From the NCBI GenBank assembly GCA_003218305.1, contig QHMY01000041.1, positions 1 through 47,843 of the forward strand: a stretch of 47,843 bases of DNA. Direction: 5' to 3'. Origin of the DNA: Verrucomicrobiota bacterium. Its GTDB lineage: Bacteria; Verrucomicrobiota; Verrucomicrobiia; Chthoniobacterales; UBA10450. Below, piece after piece: positions 8,989 through 18,024 of the stretch (position 1 is the stretch's first letter; each line of letters begins with the position of its first letter). The translations under genes were made by a program, and so were the position numbers. The notes below the pieces were generated by a model. The model was given only the letters and a program-made list of their open reading frames with translations. It did no database searches and was not told the DNA's origin.

Positions 8989-11900
8989 ATGTTTAGAAAA
9001 GTATTGAGCGGTCTCGTGCTGCCGTTGCTCTTGCTCTTAAGCGGCAGCTCGGAAAATTCCGCGGCACCCGAGGTGCCGAGCGCTCCAGGTTTTGTCCCGG
9101 GACCTGACGTCATCGCTGGAAACATGGCCGACTTGTACCAAGATGGGGCAAGCGGGTCCCAACGCGGCTTAGCGATGGGAATAACCACGTGCAACGGCGG
9201 AAACGCGCTCGTGAATTTTTTCGCGATGCCGAACACAAACCACCCGGCCGCCGCTCAAAATCTCTATCGGATGAGCGGTGGATCGGGTAACAACGAACGC
9301 TTCGAGCAAATTGGCCAGGCTTGGGTCAAGCATACCTACGGGGCAAAACAGGCCAATAGCTGTAACTTTGGCTGCCGGCCGGGAGGCAACCTCACGCATC
9401 TGGGCGTGGGTTGCTCCGACACCTACTTCGCCTCTCAAAGCGCGACCCAAAGCGACCTGGGTTCGCGCGCCCGGATAAATCCGTTTACCGGCATCTTTTC
9501 ATCGACTGCGAGGGACCACACCGGCCACGTTCACACAGCCACATCGCACTTGCTCTTGGTGGAAAGCAACGACCTGAACACGGTGTTGAATCCGGGCGCG
9601 ACCTATTACGCAGAACTGCTCTACATCACTCCGGATGAGTATGCCTGGTGCCAAAGCCATCCCGGGGAATGCAACATGTATAACAATGCGTCCTACCTTC
9701 GTTATGATGTTACTGGGACGACGAATTTTTCCTTTTTGGCCAATGGCTCCCCAGTGCGAATGAGCCCGGCTATCAATGCCTGGCCCGGAGCGATCATTAA
9801 TCCGATCGAACCCGAGCCGGGGGTCGATGGCCGCGCCTTCATCGCTTACAAAGTCACGAATCCGTCCGCGGGGGTTTGGCATTATGAATACGCGCTCTAT
9901 AACCAGAATCTCGATCGCGCGATCCAGTCCTTCAGCGTGCCGCTCGGATGCGACATCACGCTGAGCAACCTCGGGTTTCACGCGCCGCTGAATCATCCCG
10001 GGTTTCCCAACGATGGAACGCTGGGAGACGCGGGATTTAGCAACGCGCCGTGGACCTCGAATCAAACGACGGACACGGTCAGTTGGAGTTCGGAGACCTT
10101 TGCCCAGAATCAGAATGCGAACGCGATTCGCTGGGGCACGTTGTATAACTTTCGCTTCGATTCTGACAAACCGCCGGTCGCGACGGAGGCGACGATCGGC
10201 TTCTTCAAGAGCGGCGCGCCAGTCACCGTTGCGATCCTGGGTCCGAATGCCTGCGACGCAATTCCGTCGCCTACTCCCACCGCCACAGCGCCTAATCCCA
10301 CTCCCACAGGGACTCCTTCGGCCACGCCTCCCACCGCCACGCCCACTCCTACCGGCACACCTCCCGCTTCACCGACTCCTGCGATCTCGCCGGTGCCGGC
10401 GGCGCAGGCCCTCAATCTCTCGACGCGCATGCTGGTCCAGAGCGGGGCGAATGTGGGCATTGCGGGGTTCATCATTACGGGAGCCGCACCGAAACATGTC
10501 CTTATCCGGGCCCTTGGACCTTCCATCACCGGGCTTCCTGGCGTGCTGGATGATCCAATGCTGGAACTGTATCGTCCCGGCGCCTTCACTATCACCAACG
10601 ACAACTGGGGAGACGACCCCGCGCAGGCAGCAGCAATCATTGCCACGGGCATCCCGCCGGCCAATGATCGCGAAGCAGCCATTGATGCGACCCTGAACCC
10701 CGGTGCCTACACCGCCATTATTCGCGGAAAGTTCAACAGCTCTGGGGTTGCCTTGATTGAAGTGTACGATCTTAGTCCCACCGTCCCGTCCAAACTGGCC
10801 AACATCAGTACCCGCGCTTTTGTCTCCTCGGGTGCCTCCATTGTCATCGCGGGCTTCATCCTGGGCGGTAACAGCGGCAGCGACAACATTGTGGTCCGTG
10901 GTATCGGCCCGAGCATAGCGTGCGGGGGCGGCTGCTCTTCCTTGCTCCGCGGGGGTGGCTGCTCTTCCTTGCTCCAGAACCCAACGCTGGAGCTTCGTGA
11001 TAATAACGGAGCGCTCCTGGTCGCGAATAACGACTGGCAGGATAACCCGGCCCAGGCATCGGAAATCTCCGGGGCAGGTCTCGCGCCGATGAACAGTCGC
11101 GAGGCGGCGATAGCAACGGCGCTTCCACCCGGCCTCTATACCGCCCTGTTGGCCGACCTTAACCATGGCACCGGTCTTGGTTTGGTTGAAGTCTATGACC
11201 TCGGGAATAGCGCGACGCCCTTTTCCCCACCGGGTCAGTGCATTCAGAACTTCGACAGCGTGATCGCGGGGAATTTGCCCCCGGGGTGGAGTGCAACAGT
11301 TACCATCGGCAGTTTTCCCTCGTGGAGAACTTCGACGATCGATCCCCATAGCCCGCCCAATGATCTCTTCGTGAACGACCAGGAAGGTATCAGCGACAAG
11401 ATAGTAACCTCGCCGCCCATCCTTATTAATTCGGCCTCAGCCGTGTTGAGTTTTCGCAACAGTTTCAACACGGAATACGCGCCGCCGCCGTCGGAATTCT
11501 TCTGGGATGGGTATGTGCTGGAGGTCTCCATCAATGGAGGACCCTTCAACGACGTCACTCATCCAACGGTGGGGGGCACTTTTGTAACTGGCGGCTACAC
11601 GGGAGAAATCACTGCCGCGGCGAACAACCCGCTGGCGGGACGGATGGCTTGGAGCGGCAATTCCGGGGGTTACACCAACACCGTGATTAATCTCGGACCG
11701 GGCCTCATCGGGCAGACCATCAGCTTGCGCTTTCGGATGGGGACAGACGAAGCGACAGGGGCGCCCGGAGTCCGCGTCGACGGACTCGCCGTCTCGGGTG
11801 CGTCGTGTTTTTATCCGTCGCCGACACCTTATCCCACACCCACACCCGTGCCGGGACTGTGCACCACCGAGAACTTCGATAACGTAGCCGCACCAGCGCT

Positions 11901-13083
11901 GCCCCTGGGGTGGAGTGCGGAAGTTTTCTCAGGCGATTATCCCACTTGGGAAACCGCAACGGAAAAACCGGATAGCCCGCCCAATGATCTCTTCGTGGGC
12001 GACCAGGATGGGATTAGCGACAAGGTGGTAACCTCGCCCCCCATCCTCATTAATTCAGCCTCAGCCGTGTTGACCTTCCGCAACAATTTCCTCACGGAAT
12101 ATGACACGTCGACGCTCTGGGATGGGTTTGTGCTGGAAGTTTCGATCAACGGTGGGCCCTTCAACGACGTGACTGATCCAGCGGTCGGAGGCACCTTTGT
12201 CTCGGGCGGCTACACCGGCTATATCGACTCTACAGCGAACAATCCGCTGGCGGGACGGCTGGCCTGGAGTGGCGATTCGGGGGGCTACATCACCACCGTG
12301 ATTAACCTTGGACCGAACCTCAACGGACAGAGCATCAGACTGCGTTTCCGGATGGGAACAGACGAAGCCGTCTCGGCGCCCGGGGTCCGCATCGACGGAC
12401 TCGCCATCTCGTGTTTTGGTCCATCGCCGACACCTGGTCCGTCGCCGAGCCCTGGTCCGTCGCCGACGCCTGGTCCGTCGCCGATACCCTCACCGAGTGC
12501 CACGCCGGACCCCTGCATTGAGGGTTTCGATAACGTCATCGCGCCAGCCCTGCCCTCTGGGTGGAGTGCGGAAGTTGTCTCGGGCGATCTTGCGACGTGG
12601 GCAACCACGACGACCACACCGGATAGCCCGCCCAATGATCTCTTCGTGGAGGATCAGGACGGTATTAGCGAGAAGCTGGTAACCTCACCCCCGATTCTCA
12701 TTAATTCAGCCTCGGCCGTGTTGACGTTTCGCAACAACTTCCGCACGGAATATGCGCTGGAGGTATTCTGGGACGGGTTTGTTCTGGAAGTTTCCATAAA
12801 CGGTGGACCTTTCCTCGACGTGACTGATCCAGCGGTCGGAGGCAGTTTTGTAACTGGCGGTTACACGGGAGAAATCACCACCGCGGCAAACAATCCGCTG
12901 GCGGGGCGCATGGCTTGGAGTGGCGATTCAGGGGGTTACATCAACACCGTGATTAACCTCGGACCGAGCCTCAACGGATCGCCCATCAGGCTGCGTTTCA
13001 GGATGGGAACAGACGAAGCTGTGGGGGCGCCCGGCGTCCGCATCGACGGACTCTCCATCTCGGGATCGTGTTTGGGGCACTAA
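8989..13083 (+). CDS. Giant secreted modular protein paralogous to 5831-8818: signal peptide, shared N-terminal domain, Thr/Pro linker, two 'NLSTRM' repeats, three ~190-aa jelly-roll/MAM-like repeats separated by P/S/T linkers
   Basis: 1364-aa ORF; internal repeats 'FDNV.AP.LP.GWSAEV.SGD...TPDSPPNDLFV.DQDGISDK.VTSPPILINSASAVLTFRN' occur three times. The N-terminal ~430 aa aligns throughout with the upstream paralog. Confidence 0.93.
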   Translation: MFRKVLSGLVLPLLLLLSGSSENSAAPEVPSAPGFVPGPDVIAGNMADLYQDGASGSQRGLAMGITTCNGGNALVNFFAMPNTNHPAAAQNLYRMSGGSGNNERFEQIGQAWVKHTYGAKQANSCNFGCRPGGNLTHLGVGCSDTYFASQSATQSDLGSRARINPFTGIFSSTARDHTGHVHTATSHLLLVESNDLNTVLNPGATYYAELLYITPDEYAWCQSHPGECNMYNNASYLRYDVTGTTNFSFLANGSPVRMSPAINAWPGAIINPIEPEPGVDGRAFIAYKVTNPSAGVWHYEYALYNQNLDRAIQSFSVPLGCDITLSNLGFHAPLNHPGFPNDGTLGDAGFSNAPWTSNQTTDTVSWSSETFAQNQNANAIRWGTLYNFRFDSDKPPVATEATIGFFKSGAPVTVAILGPNACDAIPSPTPTATAPNPTPTGTPSATPPTATPTPTGTPPASPTPAISPVPAAQALNLSTRMLVQSGANVGIAGFIITGAAPKHVLIRALGPSITGLPGVLDDPMLELYRPGAFTITNDNWGDDPAQAAAIIATGIPPANDREAAIDATLNPGAYTAIIRGKFNSSGVALIEVYDLSPTVPSKLANISTRAFVSSGASIVIAGFILGGNSGSDNIVVRGIGPSIACGGGCSSLLRGGGCSSLLQNPTLELRDNNGALLVANNDWQDNPAQASEISGAGLAPMNSREAAIATALPPGLYTALLADLNHGTGLGLVEVYDLGNSATPFSPPGQCIQNFDSVIAGNLPPGWSATVTIGSFPSWRTSTIDPHSPPNDLFVNDQEGISDKIVTSPPILINSASAVLSFRNSFNTEYAPPPSEFFWDGYVLEVSINGGPFNDVTHPTVGGTFVTGGYTGEITAAANNPLAGRMAWSGNSGGYTNTVINLGPGLIGQTISLRFRMGTDEATGAPGVRVDGLAVSGASCFYPSPTPYPTPTPVPGLCTTENFDNVAAPALPLGWSAEVFSGDYPTWETATEKPDSPPNDLFVGDQDGISDKVVTSPPILINSASAVLTFRNNFLTEYDTSTLWDGFVLEVSINGGPFNDVTDPAVGGTFVSGGYTGYIDSTANNPLAGRLAWSGDSGGYITTVINLGPNLNGQSIRLRFRMGTDEAVSAPGVRIDGLAISCFGPSPTPGPSPSPGPSPTPGPSPIPSPSATPDPCIEGFDNVIAPALPSGWSAEVVSGDLATWATTTTTPDSPPNDLFVEDQDGISEKLVTSPPILINSASAVLTFRNNFRTEYALEVFWDGFVLEVSINGGPFLDVTDPAVGGSFVTGGYTGEITTAANNPLAGRMAWSGDSGGYINTVINLGPSLNGSPIRLRFRMGTDEAVGAPGVRIDGLSISGSCLGH
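10922..10975. repeat. 27-bp tandem duplication inside the coding sequence (2 copies, 1 mismatch)
   Basis: 10922-10948 and 10949-10975: GCGGGGG(C/T)GGCTGCTCTTCCTTGCTCC, encoding GGGCSSLLR/GGGCSSLLQ. Confidence 0.9.
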
Positions 13084-13102
13084 TGCTTTGGGAGGGCGAC
13101 GC

Positions 13103-14197
13103 TCACGTCTTCTTCGTCCGAATAAGTTTGTCGAGAAGCGCGTTAGTCGCTTTTTCCAGGAAGATTCCCCACGCACTGAGCACGGCCATCGTCGCGGCAG
13201 CGATAAGCAGAAACGCCCAGATTGGTTGGTCCCGAATGCGAAGTCCCAGCCAGATAACGTAAGGTTGATGCACCAGATACAAACCGTAGGAGAAGGCGCC
13301 AACGAGGCCGAAAATTTTGGCCGGGCCCGGGAATCGCGCGATGATTCCGGCCACGCCGACAACCTCGAGGAAACAGCACGCGCCAGTGGCGAAATCGACG
13401 AAAATGTAAGCGTAGCCGTTGTGATAAAGCTGGAGCGCCGCGGGATAGAGGAGCAAGCCGGCCACCAATCCTGCACCGCCCAGAAAAAAGCGTTCGGCCC
13501 GCGCGGTGGATCGGCTGTGCCACATTCCCAGCGTCATGCCCAGGGCAAATTCGGGCAGCCGGCAGACCGCAAAGCCTCCCTGCACCCACATGCCGTTCTG
13601 CGGATAGACGACCAGCATCAGGTAGCGCGTCAGAAATCCTACGGCGCACGCCGCCAGCAGGAAATTCCATGGTCCGAGTTTTCGCGCCGCCCAGAAAAGC
13701 AGCGGAAAGAGCAGGTAGAACTGAATGAGCATTGCGAAGTACCACCAGGCCGGGTTCAGGTAGTAGTAATTCATCTCGATATCCACAAACCGCAGTCCGA
13801 GCAGGCTCAGGACGACGCGGCCATCGACTTCTTCGGGGCGCACCACAAAGGGTGAAACCAGGTACACCAGATGTGCGATCCAGTACATCGGATAGAGGCG
13901 AAGAAAGCGGGAGCGATACCACACTCCCCATGTCAGACCGCCGGCGTCGGCGCGGCGCGCGGTTGATTCCATCAGCGCCCAGCCGCTCAGGATGATGAAA
14001 ACGCCCACCGCATGGAACCCGAGCCCCGAGATCTGCAGCCAGACGATTCCCAGAACGGTGACGGCGCTGGCGGCGAGGTTGGTCCAGTCAGCCGGCGGGA
14101 GTTCGCCGTGCTCGAAGTAGGTTCGGAAAAAATGAAAGTAAACGACCCAGAGGATCGCCAGTCCCTTTGCAATATCGAGCCAGAGAAGCCGTTTCAT
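13103..14197 (-). CDS. Acyltransferase family 3 (OafA/YrhL-like) membrane protein
   Basis: 364 aa, polytopic; 'LDIAKGLAILWVVYFHFF' and 'FGLVGAFSYGLYLVHQPYVIW' are acyltransferase-3 hallmarks. Confidence 0.88.
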   Translation of the reverse strand: MKRLLWLDIAKGLAILWVVYFHFFRTYFEHGELPPADWTNLAASAVTVLGIVWLQISGLGFHAVGVFIILSGWALMESTARRADAGGLTWGVWYRSRFLRLYPMYWIAHLVYLVSPFVVRPEEVDGRVVLSLLGLRFVDIEMNYYYLNPAWWYFAMLIQFYLLFPLLFWAARKLGPWNFLLAACAVGFLTRYLMLVVYPQNGMWVQGGFAVCRLPEFALGMTLGMWHSRSTARAERFFLGGAGLVAGLLLYPAALQLYHNGYAYIFVDFATGACCFLEVVGVAGIIARFPGPAKIFGLVGAFSYGLYLVHQPYVIWLGLRIRDQPIWAFLLIAAATMAVLSAWGIFLEKATNALLDKLIRTKKT

Positions 14198-14315
14198 CCC
14201 CGTCCGGCTGTAGCAGCAGGGAAGACAGGGAGGAAGTAAGAATTATGAATTAAAAGCCCGGAGGTTGGCAGGTGCCTCTTGCGTTGACCATCGTTGGCTC
14301 GCGTTCGGTATTGGC

Positions 14316-14382
14316 TCAGTTTGAAAACTCCTGGAGACCCCTAGTCGTATTGGTCTCCCTGTTCGCTGAAAATAGCCCAGCG
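14316..14382. repeat. 67-bp dispersed repeat (partner of 2817-2883)
   Basis: TCAGTTTGAAAACTCCTGGAGACC...CGCTGAAAATAGCCCAGCG; about 88% identity to the reverse complement of 2817-2883. Confidence 0.8.
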
Positions 14383-14538
14383 TTTTAACGCTGGGAAAAT
14401 CGGTTAATCAAGAGATCGAGTCCCGTTAGGGACGACAGGAGCGCCAGGAAAGAGAACCGCTTCTGCCGTCCCTAATGGGACTTCGGACTCTGTTACGATC
14501 AAAACCAGGGTTAAAACCCTGGGCTATTTTCAGAAGCG
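14364..14538. repeat. Nested inverted-repeat (cruciform/MITE-like) element
   Basis: Outer arms CGCTGAAAATAGCCCAGCGTTTTAACGCTGGG (14364-14395) and CCAGGGTTAAAACCCTGGGCTATTTTCAGAAGCG (14505-14538); inner arms 14418-14438 and 14463-14490 around GTCCCGTTAGGGAC / GTCCCTAATGGGAC. Confidence 0.75.
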
Positions 14539-14627
14539 AAATCAAAATGAGCCAATGCCCGACGGTGATCATCGAATCGTTGCCCAATTGCGAGCGAGGC
14601 GATTCGCGCCGAATCTGACGCCCCGAC

Positions 14628-16157
14628 ATGGTTAGCCGAAAAATGAGAATGATCCTTAGCGCGGCGATCGTGCTTATCCAGGCGTCGGCGCTGGCTGAAC
14701 CCGGCGCAGTGGCAAAACAAACGCGCGCTTGGCGCGCGGCTCATGAGCGCGAAATCCTGACCGAGTTCGTCGAGCTGCTATCGATCCCAAATCTCGCCAC
14801 GGATGCGCCGAATATTAATCGGAACGCGCAAGCGATTCGCGCGCTGTGCGAAAAGCGCGGGCTCACCACGAAGCTGCTCACAATCGAAGGGGCTCCGCCG
14901 GTGGTCGTGGCCGATCTCGCCGCGCCGGATTCGAAACGAACGATCGCATTCTACGCGCATTACGACGGCCAACCGATCGATCGCGCCCAGTGGACCAGCG
15001 ATCCTTGGAAACCGGTTCTGCGCGATCCGGCGGGAAAGGAAAGCGATTGGCGCGGGGCGAAGTCGATCGATCCCGAGTCGCGCCTTTTCGCGCGTTCCGC
15101 CGGTGACGACAAGGCGCCAATTATGGCCATGCTCGCAGCCCTTGACGCGCTCCGCGCCGCGGGCGTGAAGCCGTCCGTCAGTCTTCGCTTTGTTTTCGAA
15201 GGAGAAGAAGAAGCCGGCTCGCCGCATCTGGCCGATTACCTGAAGAAATTCCCGGACGCAGTCCGCGGGGACGCCTGGGTTTTTTGCGATGGCCCCGTCC
15301 ATCAAAGTCGGCGTATGGAGCTGGTTTTCGGCGCGCGCGGCACGCTGGGTCTCGACCTGACGGTTTACGGTCCCGTCAAAGGTTTGCACGACGGCCACTA
15401 TGGGAATTGGGTGCCGAACCCCATTGTGCGCCTCACCCATCTGCTCGACTCGATGCGGGACGAGAGCGGCCGGATCTTGATCAAAGACTTCTACGACGAT
15501 GTTCGGCCGCCCACGGAGATGGAAAAGGAAGCGCTCTCGAAGATTCCAAACGTTGAGGCCGAACTGCGGCGCGAATTTGAGATTGGTTCGACCGAAGGCA
15601 GCGAAAAGTCGCTGAACGAATTGCTTATGCAGCCGGGATTAAACCTGCGCGGGATCGAGGCGGGACACGTCGGCGACCAGGCGTCGAACACGATCCCGAC
15701 TGAAGCGCGCGCCTCGATTGATTTTCGACTGGTGCCAAACGAAACCCCGGACTCGATCAAACCGCTCGTCGAGCGTCATCTGGAGGCGCAGGGCTACACG
15801 ATTGTGCAACAGCCACCGGATAGCGCGAGCCGGCTCGCACATCCGAAAATCGTGAAGGTCGATTGGGGTTCCGGCTACCCGCCGTCACGCACATCTCTGG
15901 ATCTGCCGTTCTCGCGCGAGCTCGCGAGCATCATGACCGCCGCCGGCCACGAACCGGTCCGCCTGCCGACGGTTGGCGGCAGCCTGCCCATGGATCTCTT
16001 CCAGCGCGGCACCGACATTCCCGTGATCGCTTTCCCCATTGCAAACCACGACGACAATCAGCACGCCGCCAACGAAAACCTTCGCCTCCAAAATCTCTGG
16101 GACGGCATCGAAGTCTTCGCCGCCTTTTTCAGCTCCCTCGAGCGCGCGAAGAACTAG
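14628..16157 (+). CDS. M20 family metallopeptidase/dipeptidase, exported
   Basis: 509 aa; signal-like N-terminus, 'TIAFYAHYDGQP', 'FVFEGEEEAGSPHL', 'ANEN' C-terminal metal ligand region. Confidence 0.92.
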   Translation: MVSRKMRMILSAAIVLIQASALAEPGAVAKQTRAWRAAHEREILTEFVELLSIPNLATDAPNINRNAQAIRALCEKRGLTTKLLTIEGAPPVVVADLAAPDSKRTIAFYAHYDGQPIDRAQWTSDPWKPVLRDPAGKESDWRGAKSIDPESRLFARSAGDDKAPIMAMLAALDALRAAGVKPSVSLRFVFEGEEEAGSPHLADYLKKFPDAVRGDAWVFCDGPVHQSRRMELVFGARGTLGLDLTVYGPVKGLHDGHYGNWVPNPIVRLTHLLDSMRDESGRILIKDFYDDVRPPTEMEKEALSKIPNVEAELRREFEIGSTEGSEKSLNELLMQPGLNLRGIEAGHVGDQASNTIPTEARASIDFRLVPNETPDSIKPLVERHLEAQGYTIVQQPPDSASRLAHPKIVKVDWGSGYPPSRTSLDLPFSRELASIMTAAGHEPVRLPTVGGSLPMDLFQRGTDIPVIAFPIANHDDNQHAANENLRLQNLWDGIEVFAAFFSSLERAKN

Positions 16158-16204
16158 CTATGCTCATGGCCGGATTTGGTGCACCACAAAGTTGAGCCTA
16201 GGCC

Positions 16205-16969
16205 TCATTTGGAAGTGCCCTCCATAGGGTACCAGTCATGCGCTGGCACGTTGACAGCGATCTTCGATCTTCGTCCTGTATCGCGCTGCTCCAACTCGAC
16301 GTGCCACTCACGCGAGCTCTCACTCCACTCTGCAGACACGACACGCGCGTCGCGAAGAATCTCGGACTCGCGGAGTATCGCAAGTGCGTCATCGCGCGAA
16401 CCCTGTGGCCCCGGCTTCATTTCTTGCGCTAGGAGCTCTTCGGCTCGCTGCGCATTAGCGGTGAGCCGATGCGCGAGCTGCTGCACGAACCCTCCTTTTG
16501 CCATTAGAAGAGGCCGAGTCAGAGAAAACGGGAGGTCTCCTTCATTGCGAATCGTAGTCGTGCCCCGTATTTCAGCGTATCTCTTGGTCTCTTCCGTTTC
16601 TTCGATGGCGACAAAGTCGCCATCGATCTCGATCGAGTCGTAGACGCCTCCGCCCAAATGGAGTTGGTTTGGGAGGCGCTTGAACAAGAGTTTCACGTGA
16701 CCCTCCTTAAATTCGACTTTTGCTAGCCGACCCAAAAACGTCGCCGCTTGCAGCGGCTCTCGATCGTCAACACGCGGCCAAACCAGGTAACCATCGTCCC
16801 CTGGGAGAAGAACCATTCGATAGAAGTAACTATCACCCTTGCTCTCCGGGTCGAGGTCGAGGGCTTCCCACTCTCCCAGCAGCGTGGACTTCTCCTTCGC
16901 AGGCGGCATGACGGTAATGGTCGCAAGCGCAACCGTCGAAACGAATAATGCGGCTAGCTGTGCGCGCAT
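16205..16969 (-). CDS. Hypothetical exported protein
   Basis: 254-aa ORF; N-terminus MRAQLAALFVSTVALATITVMPPAKEK resembles a signal peptide. Confidence 0.65.
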   Translation of the reverse strand: MRAQLAALFVSTVALATITVMPPAKEKSTLLGEWEALDLDPESKGDSYFYRMVLLPGDDGYLVWPRVDDREPLQAATFLGRLAKVEFKEGHVKLLFKRLPNQLHLGGGVYDSIEIDGDFVAIEETEETKRYAEIRGTTTIRNEGDLPFSLTRPLLMAKGGFVQQLAHRLTANAQRAEELLAQEMKPGPQGSRDDALAILRESEILRDARVVSAEWSESSREWHVELEQRDTGRRSKIAVNVPAHDWYPMEGTSK

Positions 16970-16989
16970 CGGGTCTAGCGAGAATGAGC

Positions 16990-17343
16990 TCAGGCGCCGC
17001 TGGCGGGAGCGAGCGTGGATTGCAACGGATGTACTTTCATAATGTTGATCGAGGCATCAGAGCGGCCAGCGGCGGCCCGCAGCGATCGGTTAGGGTGCAC
17101 GGGAAAAACACGGTATGCGAATTCGACCCAACAGAACAGCGTGAATAGTGCGATGCAGACCAAAATCCAACGTGTCCAATGTCGGACACGGAAGCAATAG
17201 ACTGCCACGGCGCCGACATGTGCAACGACGACCGGCAAGAACGTCCAGAACAGGTGCACATAATCTGGAGAGGATGCCTGCGAGATGAATGCCGCCACGC
17301 CGCCAGCAGCGACCGCGATAACAAAGAGGGCTCCGCGAATCAT
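16990..17343 (-). CDS. Small hypothetical membrane protein
   Basis: 117-aa ORF with three hydrophobic segments. Confidence 0.6.
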   Translation of the reverse strand: MIRGALFVIAVAAGGVAAFISQASSPDYVHLFWTFLPVVVAHVGAVAVYCFRVRHWTRWILVCIALFTLFCWVEFAYRVFPVHPNRSLRAAAGRSDASINIMKVHPLQSTLAPASGA

Positions 17344-17494
17344 CGTGGGCGGGCGAGCGGGGTCAGTCCTAGAATCTCGGCAGAATTCATGACGCTTCGC
17401 TTTTGACTGAGGCCAATCCGGTGCGCTTGAACGCGGCGGATGGAATTTGATCTTCGCTCACAGGACCCGCATTGCCTGTTTAGCGTTGGACCGG

Positions 17495-17863
17495 TCAGGA
17501 TGTTTTTGGCTTGGTGATTCGAACATCCGCCTCAGTTCCATCCGCATGCTTGAGCCGAAATTTCCGCGTCTCTCCAGGGTTCCATTTCGTGAACCGTCGA
17601 AGCTCCATGGCCCGTTTCCCAGCGACGGTTTCGCCCTCAATCTGGATGATTTGGTCGCCCGGCTTGATGCCGGCGGCCTCCGCCACCGAACCGTGGGCCA
17701 CCTCGGTCACCAGAATTTTTGTAACCAATGGGTTGAGGAAAAACCCTTCACCCTCCACTTGGGTGACGAGGCCGAGTTTCTGTTCCGCCGCGTGGCCAGG
17801 GTGCGGGAGAACAAGCGACAAGATAACGGTGACGGCTATCCGGGTGGCTGTTTGGAGGAGCAT
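17495..17863 (-). CDS. Exported PDZ-domain protein
   Basis: 122 aa; 'ILVTEVAHGSVAEAAGIKPGDQIIQIEGETVAGKRAMEL' is a PDZ core. Confidence 0.85.
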   Translation of the reverse strand: MLLQTATRIAVTVILSLVLPHPGHAAEQKLGLVTQVEGEGFFLNPLVTKILVTEVAHGSVAEAAGIKPGDQIIQIEGETVAGKRAMELRRFTKWNPGETRKFRLKHADGTEADVRITKPKTS

Positions 17864-17891
17864 AGGAGAAAATCGGGGCCTAACGAGAATT

Positions 17892-17907
17892 AGACGAAAG
17901 TTCGTCT
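17892..17907. promoter_or_regulatory. Dyad-symmetric motif upstream of the PDZ gene
   Basis: AGACGAA-AG-TTCGTCT, perfect 7-bp arms; a further CTTTCGTCT lies about 17 bp further on. Confidence 0.4.
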
Positions 17908-18024
17908 TTAAAGGCGAACAGTCTTTCGTCTATCACGGCAGCGTACCGGGGAAAATGGGGAAGAAACACGGCAAATCAATTACACGGCGGTCCAGAAGTG
18001 TGCAAGCCGGCATCAGGTGACCGG

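Noticed and set aside
10369-11349. 326-aa minus-strand ORF inside the giant secreted gene
   Set aside because: Shadow ORF; the plus strand encodes clear repeat domains conserved with the paralog.
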